DNA of 64,000 nucleotides from Diphasiastrum complanatum. Its lineage: Eukaryota > Streptophyta > Lycopodiopsida > Lycopodiales > Lycopodiaceae. Position 1 is the first letter of the stretch; each line of letters opens with the position of its first letter. Under the pieces are notes generated by a model, which saw only the letters and a program-made list of their open reading frames with translations, was not told the origin of the DNA and made no database searches. Both the position numbers and the translations under genes were made by a program. The stretch is from contig CM055102.1 in the NCBI GenBank assembly GCA_029204225.1, forward strand, positions 35,398,585 through 35,462,584, given 5' to 3'. Below are positions 47,736 to 60,681 of the stretch, in pieces.

Positions 47736-48045
47736 AGAAAAATAACTATAAAGTAATTATAATATCATTTTCTAACTTCTTTACTCATATGCCTGCACTA
47801 CTTTCCATGTAAATGAATGCACCTTAGTTTAGTCACATCAAATCTCACTGGTGTTTAACCACAGTTAAAATATAATTTTCCAAAATGCTGAAATATTTCC
47901 TCCCAATAGTTGGGAACACTCAAAAATTTGAATTAGGAGTGACATTTCTGAAAAAAGCCTACGCCATCTCTATCTCCAACAGAGTCGATAACGTTATCTC
48001 CAGCTTTGTTATTGTCATTGTGTTGTTTATTACTATACTATTGTA

Positions 48046-50673
48046 ATGATGACAAAGCTTTATCATCTTCATGTGGATCTGTCACCAGAATACGCTCTGC
48101 TCAGGACGAGAAATTCAAAGCAACCCAAATTGTCAACTTTTGATATGGTCCGATATAGGGAGGAAAAGCTAAAACATGTAGATTTATGGCCATCAGGAAC
48201 ATTGTATCCTATTGATCCATGTTCATTGCAACATCCAGATTTTCATTCGGTGAGTCAGTTAATAATCTATGTGTCATGGTAAAAATGGCCTTTTGGGTTA
48301 CTGTGAGAATTTGATGCTCTATGGGAATGCACATTCAATGCAAAAAATACATTATTTGGAAGATGAATCAAGGAAAATATCAAAGGAGTGCGAAGAAAAA
48401 TCTACAAAGATGAAAACTTGTTTGGATGAAAATGAGATGCTCAAGGAGGAGATCCAAAGGTTGAAATCTTCTTTGCATCATTATACAACTAGTAATGATG
48501 AGATAAAAATTGCATTTCAATCCATGCGTATCTCATATTTGTCTCTTGTTAAAGATATGGATGTGCTCAACAGAAAGGCCTGAAGAAACAAGAGAAAAAG
48601 ACTGGTAAACAAGGATATATGTGATCTATCATCCTGAGGAGGTCATAAAAAAAGACGAATCCGTGCATTCAAGTAAGTTATAGCTTATTTGGTATTGAAT
48701 ATTGCTTGAACTTTTTGATTCATTCATAATCACTAATTTTGTTATTTATTCATTTCAACTTTCTGTTGATTTGCTTATTATATACTGTTGTGAATACTAT
48801 GAGTGTCCTAATTTCTACTGACATTTTCATGAACATTATGTTTGCAATGCAAATCAGCATTGGTTGTTGAAGACCATTTGGCCAATGAGATTTCAATTGG
48901 AAACTCACTAGGCTCTATCTTGACTTCTAAATCTATGAAATCAATGTTAAATAATAACAAAATGAAAAAGATCAAGGCTTCAATTACTGATAGCATTATG
49001 GATGAAGTTGGAAAAATATTAGACACTACATTGCTTCAGGGGGCATGTGACTTTTCTAGCATCAGTAGGGAAGCATATGCAACATTGTTTAAGATGATAA
49101 AGGAGGCATTTGCACAGGTAAATATTAAAAAGTTTCCAATCCCATGACCATTTCATCTTTAAAAAAACAGAGACATGTTAAACCATGGTATGCAGACAAT
49201 AGTTGGTAATCCATCTCATATCAATGAAGTGTATTATTCGAAAGGAGAAAGTCTAGCATATAACAATTCCAACAATTTATTTATTGACATTAATCAGTTA
49301 TTAACATTCATCATAAATTTTTACGGTATTACAAATGAGAATGTCAATAAGAAGTTGATAGTTGTTCTCAAGTTAGATGAGTCTGAAATTATAAAAGGAC
49401 AAAAAATGGAAAGAGTCAGTCTCACAATCATGAATGGAGCACTTTCAAATTCAGAAGACTCAGAAGGCCCCAATTTCAGCGTTCAATCAAAAAATGATAT
49501 CTGGTGGTTGGCAGCATTTCAAGTATAACAGTTCCTTCGCATAATAAATAGGGATAATCATTTGAATATGGAGTTCATATCTAAAATCTTTTCTGTGTTT
49601 ATATTATGAGGCTAATCACGTTTTTGTATTCTCTTATAGGTGCTGAAAGAAGACCATAACATTCTCTCATGGATATTTAATAGAACATCATATTCTGCCA
49701 CCATAAAAAATCACATGGAGGGAGTTCCACTCAATATTCCTGGAATTGGCACTTTCAACATTGAATGGCATTTAGCAGGAGATCTGAAGACATTAAAATG
49801 TATGTTCAATGTATCTCATGGCACTAACTCTGAACATCCTTCTTTGTACTGCATGAAAACAGCAAAAGACATGACAAGGAGTACAGGAATATCAAGAGAT
49901 CGAGAAGATCCTACTTGGAAACTTGTACTACCGATTCCTCTACGAAATGTTCATATCTGTAAATTGCACGCGGAGGTGCGTATTATAGAAAAAATAATAT
50001 ATCTTCACATCTTGTTTGCATGGAATTCCGAGATAGAGGCCTCTGCGAAGGAAGCTATTTCCAGATTAGAGGATGTGTTGTCCAAAGCAGGCTTACATAA
50101 AGGCCACGTTAAAATAAAAAAAGATGACAAGCTATCAGGTAAAATAGGAAATATTCCATGCAAGCCGAGCATTAGAGGATCTAAAGCTCGAAGATTTTTA
50201 TCAAATTATTTTGGCAAACAATCTAAGGTTCAATACACAATTTGGAAAGAAATTATTGCAGCAACTCAAGATTTCAAAAAAGAAGGTTCTACTCGTATAC
50301 ACAAAGTAGAAGTTTGGAAAAAGTTAGACAACATGGTGAAATACTTGAGAAAAGATAAATTTTCAAATACTGATGTTCAAATGATACAAAAAACAACGAA
50401 TGAATTTGTGGATGCAATTCAAAGTGCATGGGGTGTTGATCATATAACACATTATATGGTAAAATTTTGATTTTACACTACGATAGACAAATATGTGCAA
50501 TTAAATTAGATACTTTTGGTACTGATTTAGATTATGTTTTTATGATATGTAGCACATATTACAACATCATTCGACATTCTTTGCAAGAAATAGTGGAAGT
50601 CTTAGCATATGTATACTGCAACTTTTTCAATGGTTTTACAGAAGAATCCAAATTCGTCATCGACGGATTATAA
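48046..50673 (+). pseudogene. E3 gene C: candidate transposase with N-terminal coiled coil
   Basis: Exons are about 48046-48672, 48858-49522, 49640-50458 and 50553-50673. N-terminal block: LYHLHVDLSP, SGTLYPIDP; a frameshift near 48275; then GLLGYCEN and a coiled coil; a TGA at 48581; basic KKRRIRAFK before the first donor. Exon 2: SIGNSLGSIL, LQGACDFSSISREAYATLFK, then VVLKLDESE (candidate first Asp, 49376). Exon 3: EWHLAGDLKTLKCMFNVSHG (candidate second Asp, 49781), EHPSLYC, NVHICKLHAEVRIIEKII, then a long helical, basic part. Exon 4: HYMHI after splicing, then (shifted frame) IRHSLQEIVE and GFTEESKF (possible catalytic Glu). A pattern D...GD-K...C-x-x-C-like...H...E suggests an RNase-H-fold transposase; family not identified. 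Confidence 0.7.
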
Positions 50674-50742
50674 AAAAATTTCAAAAAGCATGCAAAATTA
50701 TACAGGCCAGTAGGCGATAGACACACAATAAAATTTTGTATA

Positions 50743-52294
50743 TTAAATAATAATATTTACATAGTACAATTCAGCAGTATCTAATCTGCTTCCGATATTT
50801 TTTTCCAATGAAAGTTGCAACTTAGAATCATGCAACCATTTTCTTCTTTCGTATGGATCCAATAGAGCATAGTTTTCATGCTTACTCAGATCAACGTAAG
50901 CAGCATACACTGCAAAATGAGATGATCTGAGCATGGAATTCACTGGTCCATATCATAAAATTTCAATCGCAATAGTTTTCTTTACAAAATTTATTTTATG
51001 CACCTTATTGAAATTTTGTCCTCCAAGAAAATGAGACAGTGTCTTGATTGCCATAATCATAGTTTCACCATGTTGATGAAACTTTGAATGGGCAACTCTT
51101 ATCTCATTATTCTTGAAGAACTTCAGATAGTGCCCTAGTGCATGATCTCTTGAAAATTCTCCAACAGAAGATCTCTACCCTCCTCGACAAATTGCAAAAT
51201 CATCAAGGAAAATTGTCTCTTGAAATGATAAAAAAACAAAGTAAGCTCTAGTATATAATCTGACATAACAAATCTACTAGTACTTGATAAGAGACAAAAA
51301 TGCTTTGTCTTCTCTGATTATTGTCTCTCCATCAATATTATGTCCACCTTTCGATGTCAGTATTGTTGGTGTATAGACAGTTGGCTGTGGAAAAGCAAGT
51401 TGACTTTGTATTCTAAGAAACTCCTCCTCAGAAGGTAGATCATCTTCTTTGTTGTGCATTTCCTCCACAGTCATTTTCAAGCAATCTTTCCCTGAATAAA
51501 ACTTATCATTATGTACATTGTCAACACCAGGGAGAAGATCATCAGCATCAAAATCAATTATATCCGAAAATTCATCAAGCTCTTTGTTCAAAATGCAAAG
51601 AGTCTCAGCTTCAGTGAAGTCAAAAAAATCCAATATATCCGATATTGTCAAAAAGAAATTATTATCTATATTATAAGTAGGCAAAGTGATCAAAGATTAA
51701 TCAGAAGGAGAAAGGGTAGTGAGTATTCTAGGGCCTATAAAAGTAGCCCTATTTCGAACAGGATCAAAATCAGAACAATCATCTAAATCAACACTTGTAC
51801 CAGTAAAAAAAAATATCTATATCTACAATCTTTGACTTTTCAGACTTTGTACCACTAGAAGAAGCTGCTTCAGAAGTGGAGGGTACAGCCTCCAAATCGT
51901 CAGAAATATTTAACAAAAGAAAAAAAAAACAAAAGCAGACTGAAAATCAACAAATCTACATTTTTTATTATGAATTGGGCACTCATCTACAGTTTTGAAA
52001 TCATTATGTAATTTGGTAAACATTCTGTCAAGATTAGCTTTATAGATATGCTTGTCGAGTGCCACCAGGTCTTGATAATGAATCATGTCTTTATTCTGGG
52101 ATCTGAATAGTGGAGTACTGAGCACGGACTTAAATCTAAGATATATCTCATAAAATACCACCACACTAAGGCCCTCAATTATAGAAGGTAGAATAAAAAG
52201 AAAAGGAGAAAAAAGAGATTTGAAATAGTCCAACCTATCAGTAATACCAAATTCATTTAAAAAAAGAAAGCAAACTGGATTCAAAATTAGACAT
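50743..52294 (-). pseudogene. E3 gene B: diverged copy of the unknown protein
   Basis: Starts MSNFESSLLSFF at 52294; a frameshift in a poly-T run follows, then NEFGITDRLDYFKSLFSPF. The Cys motif is CPIHNKKCRFVDFQSAFV, so the second Cys of E1/E2 is His, still a metal ligand. The acidic middle (51693-51277) has SGKDCL and DLPSEEEFLRIQSQLAFPQP. Exon 2 (after CAAGAG near 51226) has LDDFAICRGG, NNEIRVAHSKF, ETMIMAIKTLSHFLGG. After an in-frame TGA near 50971 comes LRSSHFAVYAAYVDLSKHEN, ending ...LYYVNIII-stop at 50743. This copy provides the true C-terminus missing in E1/E2. Its stop is only about 70 bp from the stop of C. Confidence 0.7.
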
Positions 52295-53187
52295 TTTAAA
52301 CAAAAAAAATAGAACTAAAGTTCCAAATATCACTCTCAGGCGCAAATCGCAGGTCAGACAAGCACGTCAATGCAACGTGCGCTCGAGAGGGATAATTTGA
52401 ACTTGGAGTATCGGATCTGAGTGCAAGAACACCGAGCAGAAAAGAAAAGGGATGCGAAGCACACTTGAATGCGATGGAGGATGCAATATCGGATCCAGGA
52501 TATAATAGTCAACGAAAGATAATGAGAGCAAGTGGCGCACTTGAAATTGATATCCGAAAAAGCATTCGTAAATTTGCGTGAAAATTTGAGTCGACAAAGA
52601 CCTATTTATAAAAAAAATTTGCACGTGTGGAGGAGTGTCAAAGGAACACGTGTCGACATGTGATTGGTCAAAATAAATGTGTCGTACCTAGAATGATTGA
52701 TCTGACATCTGTCATGTGCAAGAATGACACGCGTCGATATCGGATTCGCGCACGTGTCTCAGCCCACGTGGCCTCATAATTGGGTCATCATTGTCAGTAC
52801 AGACATTCCACGTGGCCTAATAATCTAACGACACGTGTCTTTGCCGTCTTTTCACACGTGCAAAAATTTCATATATATAAGTCCTCAAAATTTTCATTTT
52901 TTTTCACAAAACTTTCGCTTTTAGCTCCCGATATCGCTCTCAAGCGCGCTCTTCACCGTTCAAACTTGCGTCCTCTCACAGTGCGCTCGAGTCCGATACC
53001 GCTGGTAGTGCAATATCGCTTTTGAGTGCGCATCTCTTTTCTTCAAATAATCTGTGTAGATCTTGCGTTCGAAACCGATATTCAGTTCTGGTATCGATCT
53101 CAAGTGTCTTTTCATCGCAAATTTTTTTGTTTTCATCTACTTTTGTTTTGTTCAAATTTCTTTGTGTTAATTTTCTTCTTCTAAGAA
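52295..53187. promoter_or_regulatory. E3 bidirectional H/B promoter
   Basis: TATAAATA for B at 52610-52603 (minus) and TATATAA for H at 52874-52880, 264 bp apart. Seven CACGTG palindromes lie between (52622-52860), including ACACGTGTCG, two CCACGTGGCC and GACACGTGTC, plus a GACACGCGTCG variant. Outside are ATATCG-type leader motifs: GTATCGGATCTGAGTGC (52411), ATATCGCTCTCAAGCGCGC (52933), CAATATCGCTTTTGAGTGCGC (53012), GTATCGATCTCAAGTG (53092). The layout matches E1 and E2 despite low sequence identity. Confidence 0.75.
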
Positions 53188-54373
53188 TGATGGCCAGGAC
53201 CAAATCCACTGTCCGTGCCATCACCACTGTACATACGATCTAGCCCAGGTTTTTTCCTATTCTGACCATTATAATCAATACAAGGCCTACCTAGCTAACA
53301 AAATTGATCTTCTTGGCAATTTTTTTGATTTTTTTTCTTCTAGATACATGTAGAAGCTTTAGATTAGGTCCCAAATTTTGTGCCGAACTAAAAGATAAGA
53401 CCTCAGAAATTTCATATGCAATAGTAGAGGCCGGAGTTTTTTTTTGTAGAATATATTAGTTTCGATTCCCATGGTACAGTTTTTGTAGTTAGTCCATTTT
53501 TCATGGAGCGGTAAAGCCGAAAGAAGCCAATTTTGATAAGGCTGTCTATTTTATCGAGTGCAGTCCTATGGCAAAATTCTATTTGATTCTATATGAAAAT
53601 AAGTAAGGATTGCTCTTTTGTTTGTTGCTTTAATCTGATTGTTGCATGCTTCATTGCTTTAATAAAAACGAAATTTTTTCATAAATATGAATTTATCGAT
53701 ATTTGTATTTTGGTTCTTGCAGTCGGCATTGGAGCCTAAACATTATTTTTGTAAAGATAAAAAAGAGGGAGTATCAAATTTTCTATGTGTAAAATTAAAC
53801 TCAGTTGCAAATACACATAGAATTTGATTCTCTACTTCATGATGCCGTTCGGGAAATACCGACAATGGCAACTTCAATTGGAGAGATAACCATTAACTCT
53901 CAAGGTATATTCAATTTATCTCTGATATGCATGTATTCCTTTTTTAATTCAAATGTATCATCATAGCATAAATAAAATTTCTATCATTATATTACTAATT
54001 TTCTTTCTATATATGCAGTGTGTACAGCAACAAGACGCTTTTAGTTGTGCATGGTTCGTTCTGTACAATACTAAGCTATTTTTTGAATGGTAGAATTTAC
54101 AAACGGATGTAGATATTGAAAAGGTAATATTCTATTCATTTGTAGTTCATTTCATTCTGATTCATATTTTGTTATTATCATTGTTTATAATTTGTTGATT
54201 CTCGTGTTTTGTGATGACAGTTCACTCTTGAGCCGTATACTCCTGATGATGTATACAGATTTCGGCAACAGTTGATCAAAACCTATGCCCAGTACGGTGT
54301 AAGTGTTGCACCTACAATTGAGGGCCCTCAAAAGGAAGCTGTTCCTGCCTTAACAGCCTTTCAGGTTGTTGAG

Positions 54374-55233
54374 TGTTGAAAATTGTCACTTCTCACTTGA
54401 CATTGGTTCATGTAAATATTGATCAAACATTAGAATAATTTGATGATCTGATTTCACACGTGCGGAGTCTGTTCCCATGTATGAAAGGATGTACTTTTCA
54501 TGTTTGTTTATATCCAAATTGATTTTGTATCATTCTAGTTAGTGTGAACATGAAATGACTAGTTTTTAGTCAAGTTGACTAGTCACCTACAATTAGCTTT
54601 TCCTTGCATGTGCATGAGTAAATGCTCCCACATGGCAAGTGGATGTTCACACGTGTGTATAGATTACTAGAAGATAAGAGTTGACCATTTTCCTTAGATC
54701 CTATTTTGTAGAAAATATTCCTATATTCTACGATACTAGCTTTTTGGATTTTAGTCATATTCTAGAAGGTCAACTATTGGATAAGGATCAAGGATGGATC
54801 AAATGGATAGATCTGAGTGATGTGGCACTCTTCACACGTGTGAAGGCCTGCTGGACTGTACCAGACTCATGGATGTACTTGATCCATAAAAGGATCATCA
54901 TTTTGCTAAGAAGATTGATGAGACTTTTGCACTCTACACTTTTGTGAGATTTCTAGTCATTTGTCTTGTGATTTTTATGTATGATTGCTATCTAGTATCA
55001 TTGTACTTGTTGTTTCAGGTGCAGGCCGTACAGTGGATAGTACTCCACACATGTGAGGCCGCTCTCACTAAAAATGATGTGTTGATCCATTGCTCTTGCT
55101 TAAATCCAAGTGTAGTGAATCTAGATCAAGATCTAATGTGTAGAACTTGATAGATTCATTGATTAAGCAACCAATAACTCTCTATGATTGTAAAGTACAA
55201 TCATTATTGTCCTAAAAACTTTAAAATTTATCA
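54374..55233 (+). repeat. Copia 4 5' LTR, 860 bp
   Basis: Contains CACACGTGTG-type palindromes at about 54650 and TTCACACGTGTGAA near 54831, similar to those in the E promoters. Bounded by TG...CA. Confidence 0.95.
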
Positions 55234-55826
55234 TGGTATCAAAGCTAAGTAAGAGAGTGATCATTGAATCATAAATCTTGTAAAGATCATTGGCAAAATT
55301 TGTTTTGGCCAATACTAGTGAGGGCGAGTTCTTCTGGAGTGATAGCTTGTAATCATTTGGATCAAAATGACTTGGAGGATGCGTATGTACTTTTCACACG
55401 TGTGAAACCGTACAGCAACTTTCAATTCAAGCTACTTTGTGTTTGTTGGTCCCAAAATCACAATACTAGTTCATTTTTGGTGCTTTTTGAAGCATAGTAT
55501 TGATCTAGATTCATTCTAGCTAATGCCTATGAGCAAATAGTGTTTTGGATCATTGAAGCATTTCTTTTTAGAGTCGAAGATCAGATCTTAGAGGTTGATT
55601 TGTTCAGATCCTTAGTTGAAGTGAAATCTCTAAGAAAAGTGTAAGGCAATTTTTTTTGTGAGAGTGAAAGCTAGGAATTTTTGGTAAGATCTTTGAGTAT
55701 CATTCAAGCTTGTGTGCTAGTTTGATAGAGACAAGCGTATAGGCATTCTAGTAAGCTTTAGGCCTTTTCATAGATCTTTTAAAATTCAAAAATCTTTGTG
55801 ATTTTTTAAAGAGCATTCATTCTAAA

Positions 55827-58232
55827 ATGTCATCCATGGGTGGATATTTGATGGAATCAAGTGAGAGACTCACTTCCACAGATTATTCCATTTGGAAACT
55901 GAGAATGGAATCACTCCTAGTGATCCATGATCTATATGACATAGTTCAAGGAGTAGAGGAAGAGCCTCAAACTCCCCAAGAACAAGCCAAATACAAGAAG
56001 AGAGCAAGATTAGCTCTACATTGCATAAAGTTAAATGTATGCAATGACCTCTTGAAAGAGGTGTCTTCTTGTACCTCATCCAAAGAGGCTTGGGATTCAT
56101 TAAAGAGCATTTATGAATCCAACAATACTTCAAGAGTCCTCATGCTAAGAAATCAAGTTTTCCAAAGCATGAAAGGAAGTGGAGAGAGTAGACAAGAGTA
56201 TGTCCTTAGGATCAAATCTCTTAACAAGGAGTTAAGTGCAATAGGAGAGAAGATCCAAGATCAAGAACTAGTACAAATCATCTTGAATGGTATAGGTGAT
56301 GAGGTCACCAACTTAGTCCAATCATTTGCCATTCAAGACTCTCTTCCATCCATTGAAAAGTTGCACAATGTTCTTGTGGCCGAGGAGAGTAGGCTTCTAC
56401 ACCTCAAGACAAGAATGGATAGCATGTCACTTAATGGAGGAGAGGAGAAAGCTAACTTTACATCTAAAGGCAAGAAGAAGCAAAATCCATTCAAGAAAAA
56501 TCAAGGCAAGGAGGCCGAGATGAAGAATGGAGGATCTACCTCCAAAGGCAAAGTGAAGAACAAGGCAAAACTAAAGTGTTTCTTTTGTGGAAAGAAAGGA
56601 CACTTTGCCTTAGACTGCTACTTGAAGAAGAATCAACAAGCCAAAGGAGATCAAGGGAACATTGCTCAAGAGGAAGAAGATGAGGATGGATTCAACACAT
56701 CCTTAATGGTTGCATCTACACCAACTTCAAGTCAAGACACATGGTGGATAGATAGTGGGGCTAGTTCCCACATGTCCTTTAACAAGCATTATTTTTCTAC
56801 TCTTCTATCTTGTAATGACTCTAAGAAGTCAATATACACTGCTAGTGATCAAGCATGCAAGATAGATGGCATAGGATCTATACCTCTTTGCTTAGGCACA
56901 TCTAAAAGGATAGATCTAGATAATGTTTTGTATGTTCCTACCATTTCAAGAAACTTGCTTAGTGTAGGACAATTAATGGACAATGGACTAGATGTACATT
57001 TCAAGAATGGAGTTTGTTCCATCTTGAAAAATGATAAGTGCATAGCTAGTGGCATTAAGCAAGGTAGACTTTTCAAGTTGGATGCTGCTGTTGCAAGTGA
57101 AAGTGTGAACTTGGCTAGGGAGGAGCTAACTCAAGTGGAGCTTTGGCATAAGAGATTAGGCCATCCTAATCTTCAATCTATGGAGTCAATGGCAAGCAAG
57201 GAACTAGCTCTCGGCCTACCAAGAGCTTTCAAGAAGTGTGAAAAGATGTGTGAGGCATGTGGCCTTGCGAAGTCACACAAGTCTTCTTACAGGAGATCTT
57301 CATCAAGATCTCTCTCTCCCTTGGATCTCATACATTCTGATGTACATAATTTTTCACATGCAAGTAATGGAGGTGCCTTGATGTATGTAACTTTTATAGA
57401 TGATTGTACTAGATTCACATGGATTGAGTTACTATCAAAGAAAAGTCTTGTTTATGAAGCTTTCATTAAGTTCAAGTCTCTAGTAGAGAAACAACTTAGT
57501 ACTTCTATCAAAGCACTAAGATATGATAATGGAGGAGAGTACACCTCCAATAAAATGAAAGACTTCTGTGAGATCAATGGTATTAAGTTACAATACACTT
57601 GTTCCTACACCCCTCAACAAAATGGGGTGGCCGAGAGGAAAAATAGGGGTCTATGTGAGTGTGCAAAGTCCTTGAGGCTTGATGCATCACTTCCCATCTC
57701 ATTTTGGGGAGAAGTTATAACATGTGCTAATTATTTGTGTAATAGACTTCCTAGTAGTGCTATAGATGTGATCTCACCTTATCAAGCCTTGTTTGATAAG
57801 AAACCCAATGTAAAAGATTTTAAGGTCTTTGGATGTACTTGTTATGTACACATTCCTTTGGAGACTAGAAGGAAAGAAGATGCTACCTCCTTCAAAGGAA
57901 TCTTTGCTGGCTATGGAGAAAATAGCAAGGGATATAGGATATATGACCCTACATCCAAGAAAGTAAAGGTAAGCAAGGATGTACTTTTTGATGAGTCACA
58001 ATTTGCTAAGAGCTTGTCAAATGGATCTAACCCATTGTGCATTAAAGAACTTGACAAATCCGAGGAGGATCTTGACAAACCCGAGGAGGATCATGACAAA
58101 CTCGAGGATGGAGATTTGGATCCGAGTCAAAAGGGGCCGAGAAGATCATCAAGGAGCAAGGCCGAGCTCTCAAGGCTTACCTATGTGGACAATGGAAAGC
58201 AAAAGGAAGGCTCTACATCTTCTATCTCTTAA
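55827..58232 (+). pseudogene. gag-pol: Copia 4 gag-protease-integrase
   Basis: An open frame of 801 codons. Gag opens SSERLTSTDYSIWKLRMESL. The zinc knuckle CFFCGKKGHFALDC is at about residue 250. Retropepsin is WWIDSGASSHMS (about 308). The integrase zinc part is HKRLGHPNLQS ... CEACGLAKSHKSS. Integrase core Asp-Asp-Glu blocks are LDLIHSDVHN, YDNGGEYTS and PQQNGVAERKN; then FGCTCYVHIPLETR. A short triple repeat EEDLDKPEEDHDKLE precedes the end. A TAA at 58230 stops the frame a few codons before the RT domain, which resumes in the same frame. Confidence 0.9.
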
Positions 58233-59806
58233 TCTTTTTTAGCTACATTGCTTGAAGAACCATCATCTTTTGAAGAAGCATATAAATCTAAAATTTGGAG
58301 AGATGCAATGCAAGTAGAGTATGATGCATTAGAAGAGAATCATACTTGGAATCTTGTAAATCTTCCAAGAGGAAAGAAACCACTTGCATGTAAGTGGATT
58401 TATAGAATTAAGTACAATCAAGATGGATCTATTAGTAAGTACAAATCTAGGCTTGTTGCTAAGGGATTTCTTCAAATAAAAGGATTGGATTATGAAGAAA
58501 CATTTGCACCTGTAGCTAAGCTTGTAACTATTAGATTAATCATTTGCATTGCTACTTTGTTCAAATGGGATCTCTACCAAATGGATGTGACAAATGCCTT
58601 CTTAAATGGCTTCTTAGAAGAGGAAATCTACATGATGCAACCCGAGGGCTTCATCAAGGTTGGTGAGGAGCAAAAGGTGTGCTACTTAAGGAAGAGCCTA
58701 TATGGCTTGAAGCAAGCACCTAGAGCTTGGTACTCTAGGTTGCATGATTTTCTCTATTCCCTTGGCTTTGTACTAAGTGCTTATGAACCTTCTTTATATT
58801 TCAAATGTAATGAAGGAAACATCATCATTTTGGTTCTTTATGTTGATGACATCATTATGACAGGAAATGATGATGATGGCATAGGCAAAGTAAAAGTTGA
58901 CTTATCTAGTGAGTTCAAGATGGTAGATCTAGGCTTCCTAAATTTTATACTTGGGATAGAAGTGTCTAGAAGTAGCAATTGTACTTCATAAGTCAATCTA
59001 AGTATGCTACTTCCATTCTTGAAAGATTTGGTATGAAAGATTGTAAGGGGATTGACACCCCTATGGAGCATGTTGTGAAAGCAACTAATGAAGGTGATGA
59101 AGCATCCTTTGAGAACATCACCCTCTTTAGGAAGCTTATAGGCTCTCTAATCTATTTAACCATCACTAGACCTGACTTAAGTTTTTGTGTAAGCAAGTTG
59201 AGTCAAAGTATGCAAGCTCCTTTAGTTCATCATTGGAAAAGTGCCAAGAGAGTACTTAGATATGTTTCTAGTACTAGATTTTTTGGCATACTTTATGAAG
59301 GATCTAACTTGCACTTGAGAGCCTACTCGGATTCAGATTTTGCATGTGACAAGATGGATAGGAAGTCCATTAGTGCATTTGCAACATTTCTTTGTGGAGC
59401 AGTGATATCTTGGCTTTCCAAAAAGCAAGATACAATCTCACTATCTTCTTGTGAAGTCGAGTACAAGGCATTGACTTCAACAACACAAGAGCTCCTATGG
59501 CTAAGAAGACTCTTGATGGAACTACATGTGCTAGAGGCCGAGGAGATCCCTTACATACTTTGTGACAATCAAGCTTCTCAACAAATTGCTTCAAATCCTA
59601 TCTTCCATGCTAGAACAAAGCATATTGAGATAGCTCACCACTTTGTGAGAGAGAAGGTACAATCCAAGGAAGTGCAACTACATCATGTACCATCATCCGA
59701 ATGCATAGCTGATATCTTAACCAAACCATTGTCCAAAGATCCATTTTTTAAGTTAAGATATGCTCTTGGAATTGTAGATAGATGTACAGTAGATTTGCCA
59801 AGTTAG
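58233..59806 (+). pseudogene. pol: Copia 4 reverse transcriptase and RNase H
   Basis: RT: WRDAMQVEYDALEENHTWNL, QMDVTNAFLNGFLEEEIYM, SLYGLKQAPRAWY, and the active site LYVDDIIMTG. A one-base frameshift near 58977 separates the final part: IGSLIYLTITRPDLSF, RNase H AYSDSDFACDKMDRKS, ISWLSKKQDTISLSSCEVEY, ending PSSECIADILTKPLS. Apart from the TAA at 58230 and this frameshift it would be complete. Confidence 0.9.
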
Positions 59807-59819
59807 AAGTGAGGAGGAG

Positions 59820-60681
59820 TGTTGAAAATTGTCACTTCTCACTTGACATTGGTTCATGTAAATATTGATCAAACATTAGAATATGTTAATGATCTGATTT
59901 CACACGTGTGGAGCCTGTTCCCATGTGTGAAAGGATGTACTTTTCATGTTTGTATATATCCAAATTGATTTTGTATCATTCTAGTTAGTGTGAACATGAA
60001 ATGACTAGTTTTTAGTCAAGTTGACTAGTCACCTACAAATTAGCTTTTCCTTGCATGTGCATGAGTAAATGCTCCCACATGGCAAGTGGATGTTCACACG
60101 TGTGTATAGAGTACTAGAAGATAAGAGTTGACCATTTTCCTTAGATCCTATTTTGTAGGGAATATTCTTATATTCTAGGAGACTAGCTTTTTGGATTTTA
60201 GTCATATTCTAGAAGGTCAACTATTGTATAAGGAGCAAGGATGGATCAAATGGATAGATCTGAGTGATGTGGCACTCTTCACACGTGTGAAGGCCTGCTG
60301 GATTGTACCAGACTCATGGATGTACTTGATCCATAAAAGGATCATCATTTTGCTAAGAAGATTGATGAGACTTTTGCACTCTACACTTTTGTGAGATTTC
60401 TAGTCATTTGTCTTGTGATTTTTATGTATGATTGCTATCTAGTATCATTGTACTTGTTGTTTCAGGTGAAGGCCGTACAGTGGACAGTACTCTACACGTG
60501 TGAGGCCACTCTCACTAAAAAATGATGTGTTGATCCATTGCTCTTGCTTAAATCCAAGTGTAGTGAATCTAGATCAAGATCTAATGTGTAGAACTTGATA
60601 GATTCATTGATTAAACAACCAATAACTCTCTATGATTGTAAAGTACAATCGTTATTGTTCTAAAAACTGTAAAATTTATCA
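59820..60681 (+). repeat. Copia 4 3' LTR, 862 bp
   Basis: Preceded by the purine tract and followed by CTGAG, after which the H exon of E3 resumes in frame. Confidence 0.95.

Larger units (their letters stand above)
54374..60681 (+). mobile_element. Copia 4: nearly intact Ty1/copia retrotransposon inside E3 gene H
   Basis: LTRs at 54374-55233 and 59820-60681 both start TGTTGAAAATTGTC and end AAAATTTATCA, and are about 97% identical by eye (25-30 differences). Flanks are TTGAG and CTGAG, a five-base target duplication with one change. The primer-binding site TGGTATCAAAGC (55234-55245) and purine tract GAGGAGGAG (59811-59819) are in place. Coding region 55827-59806 has one premature stop and one frameshift. 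The insertion splits the last exon of H, so it postdates E3. Confidence 0.95.
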
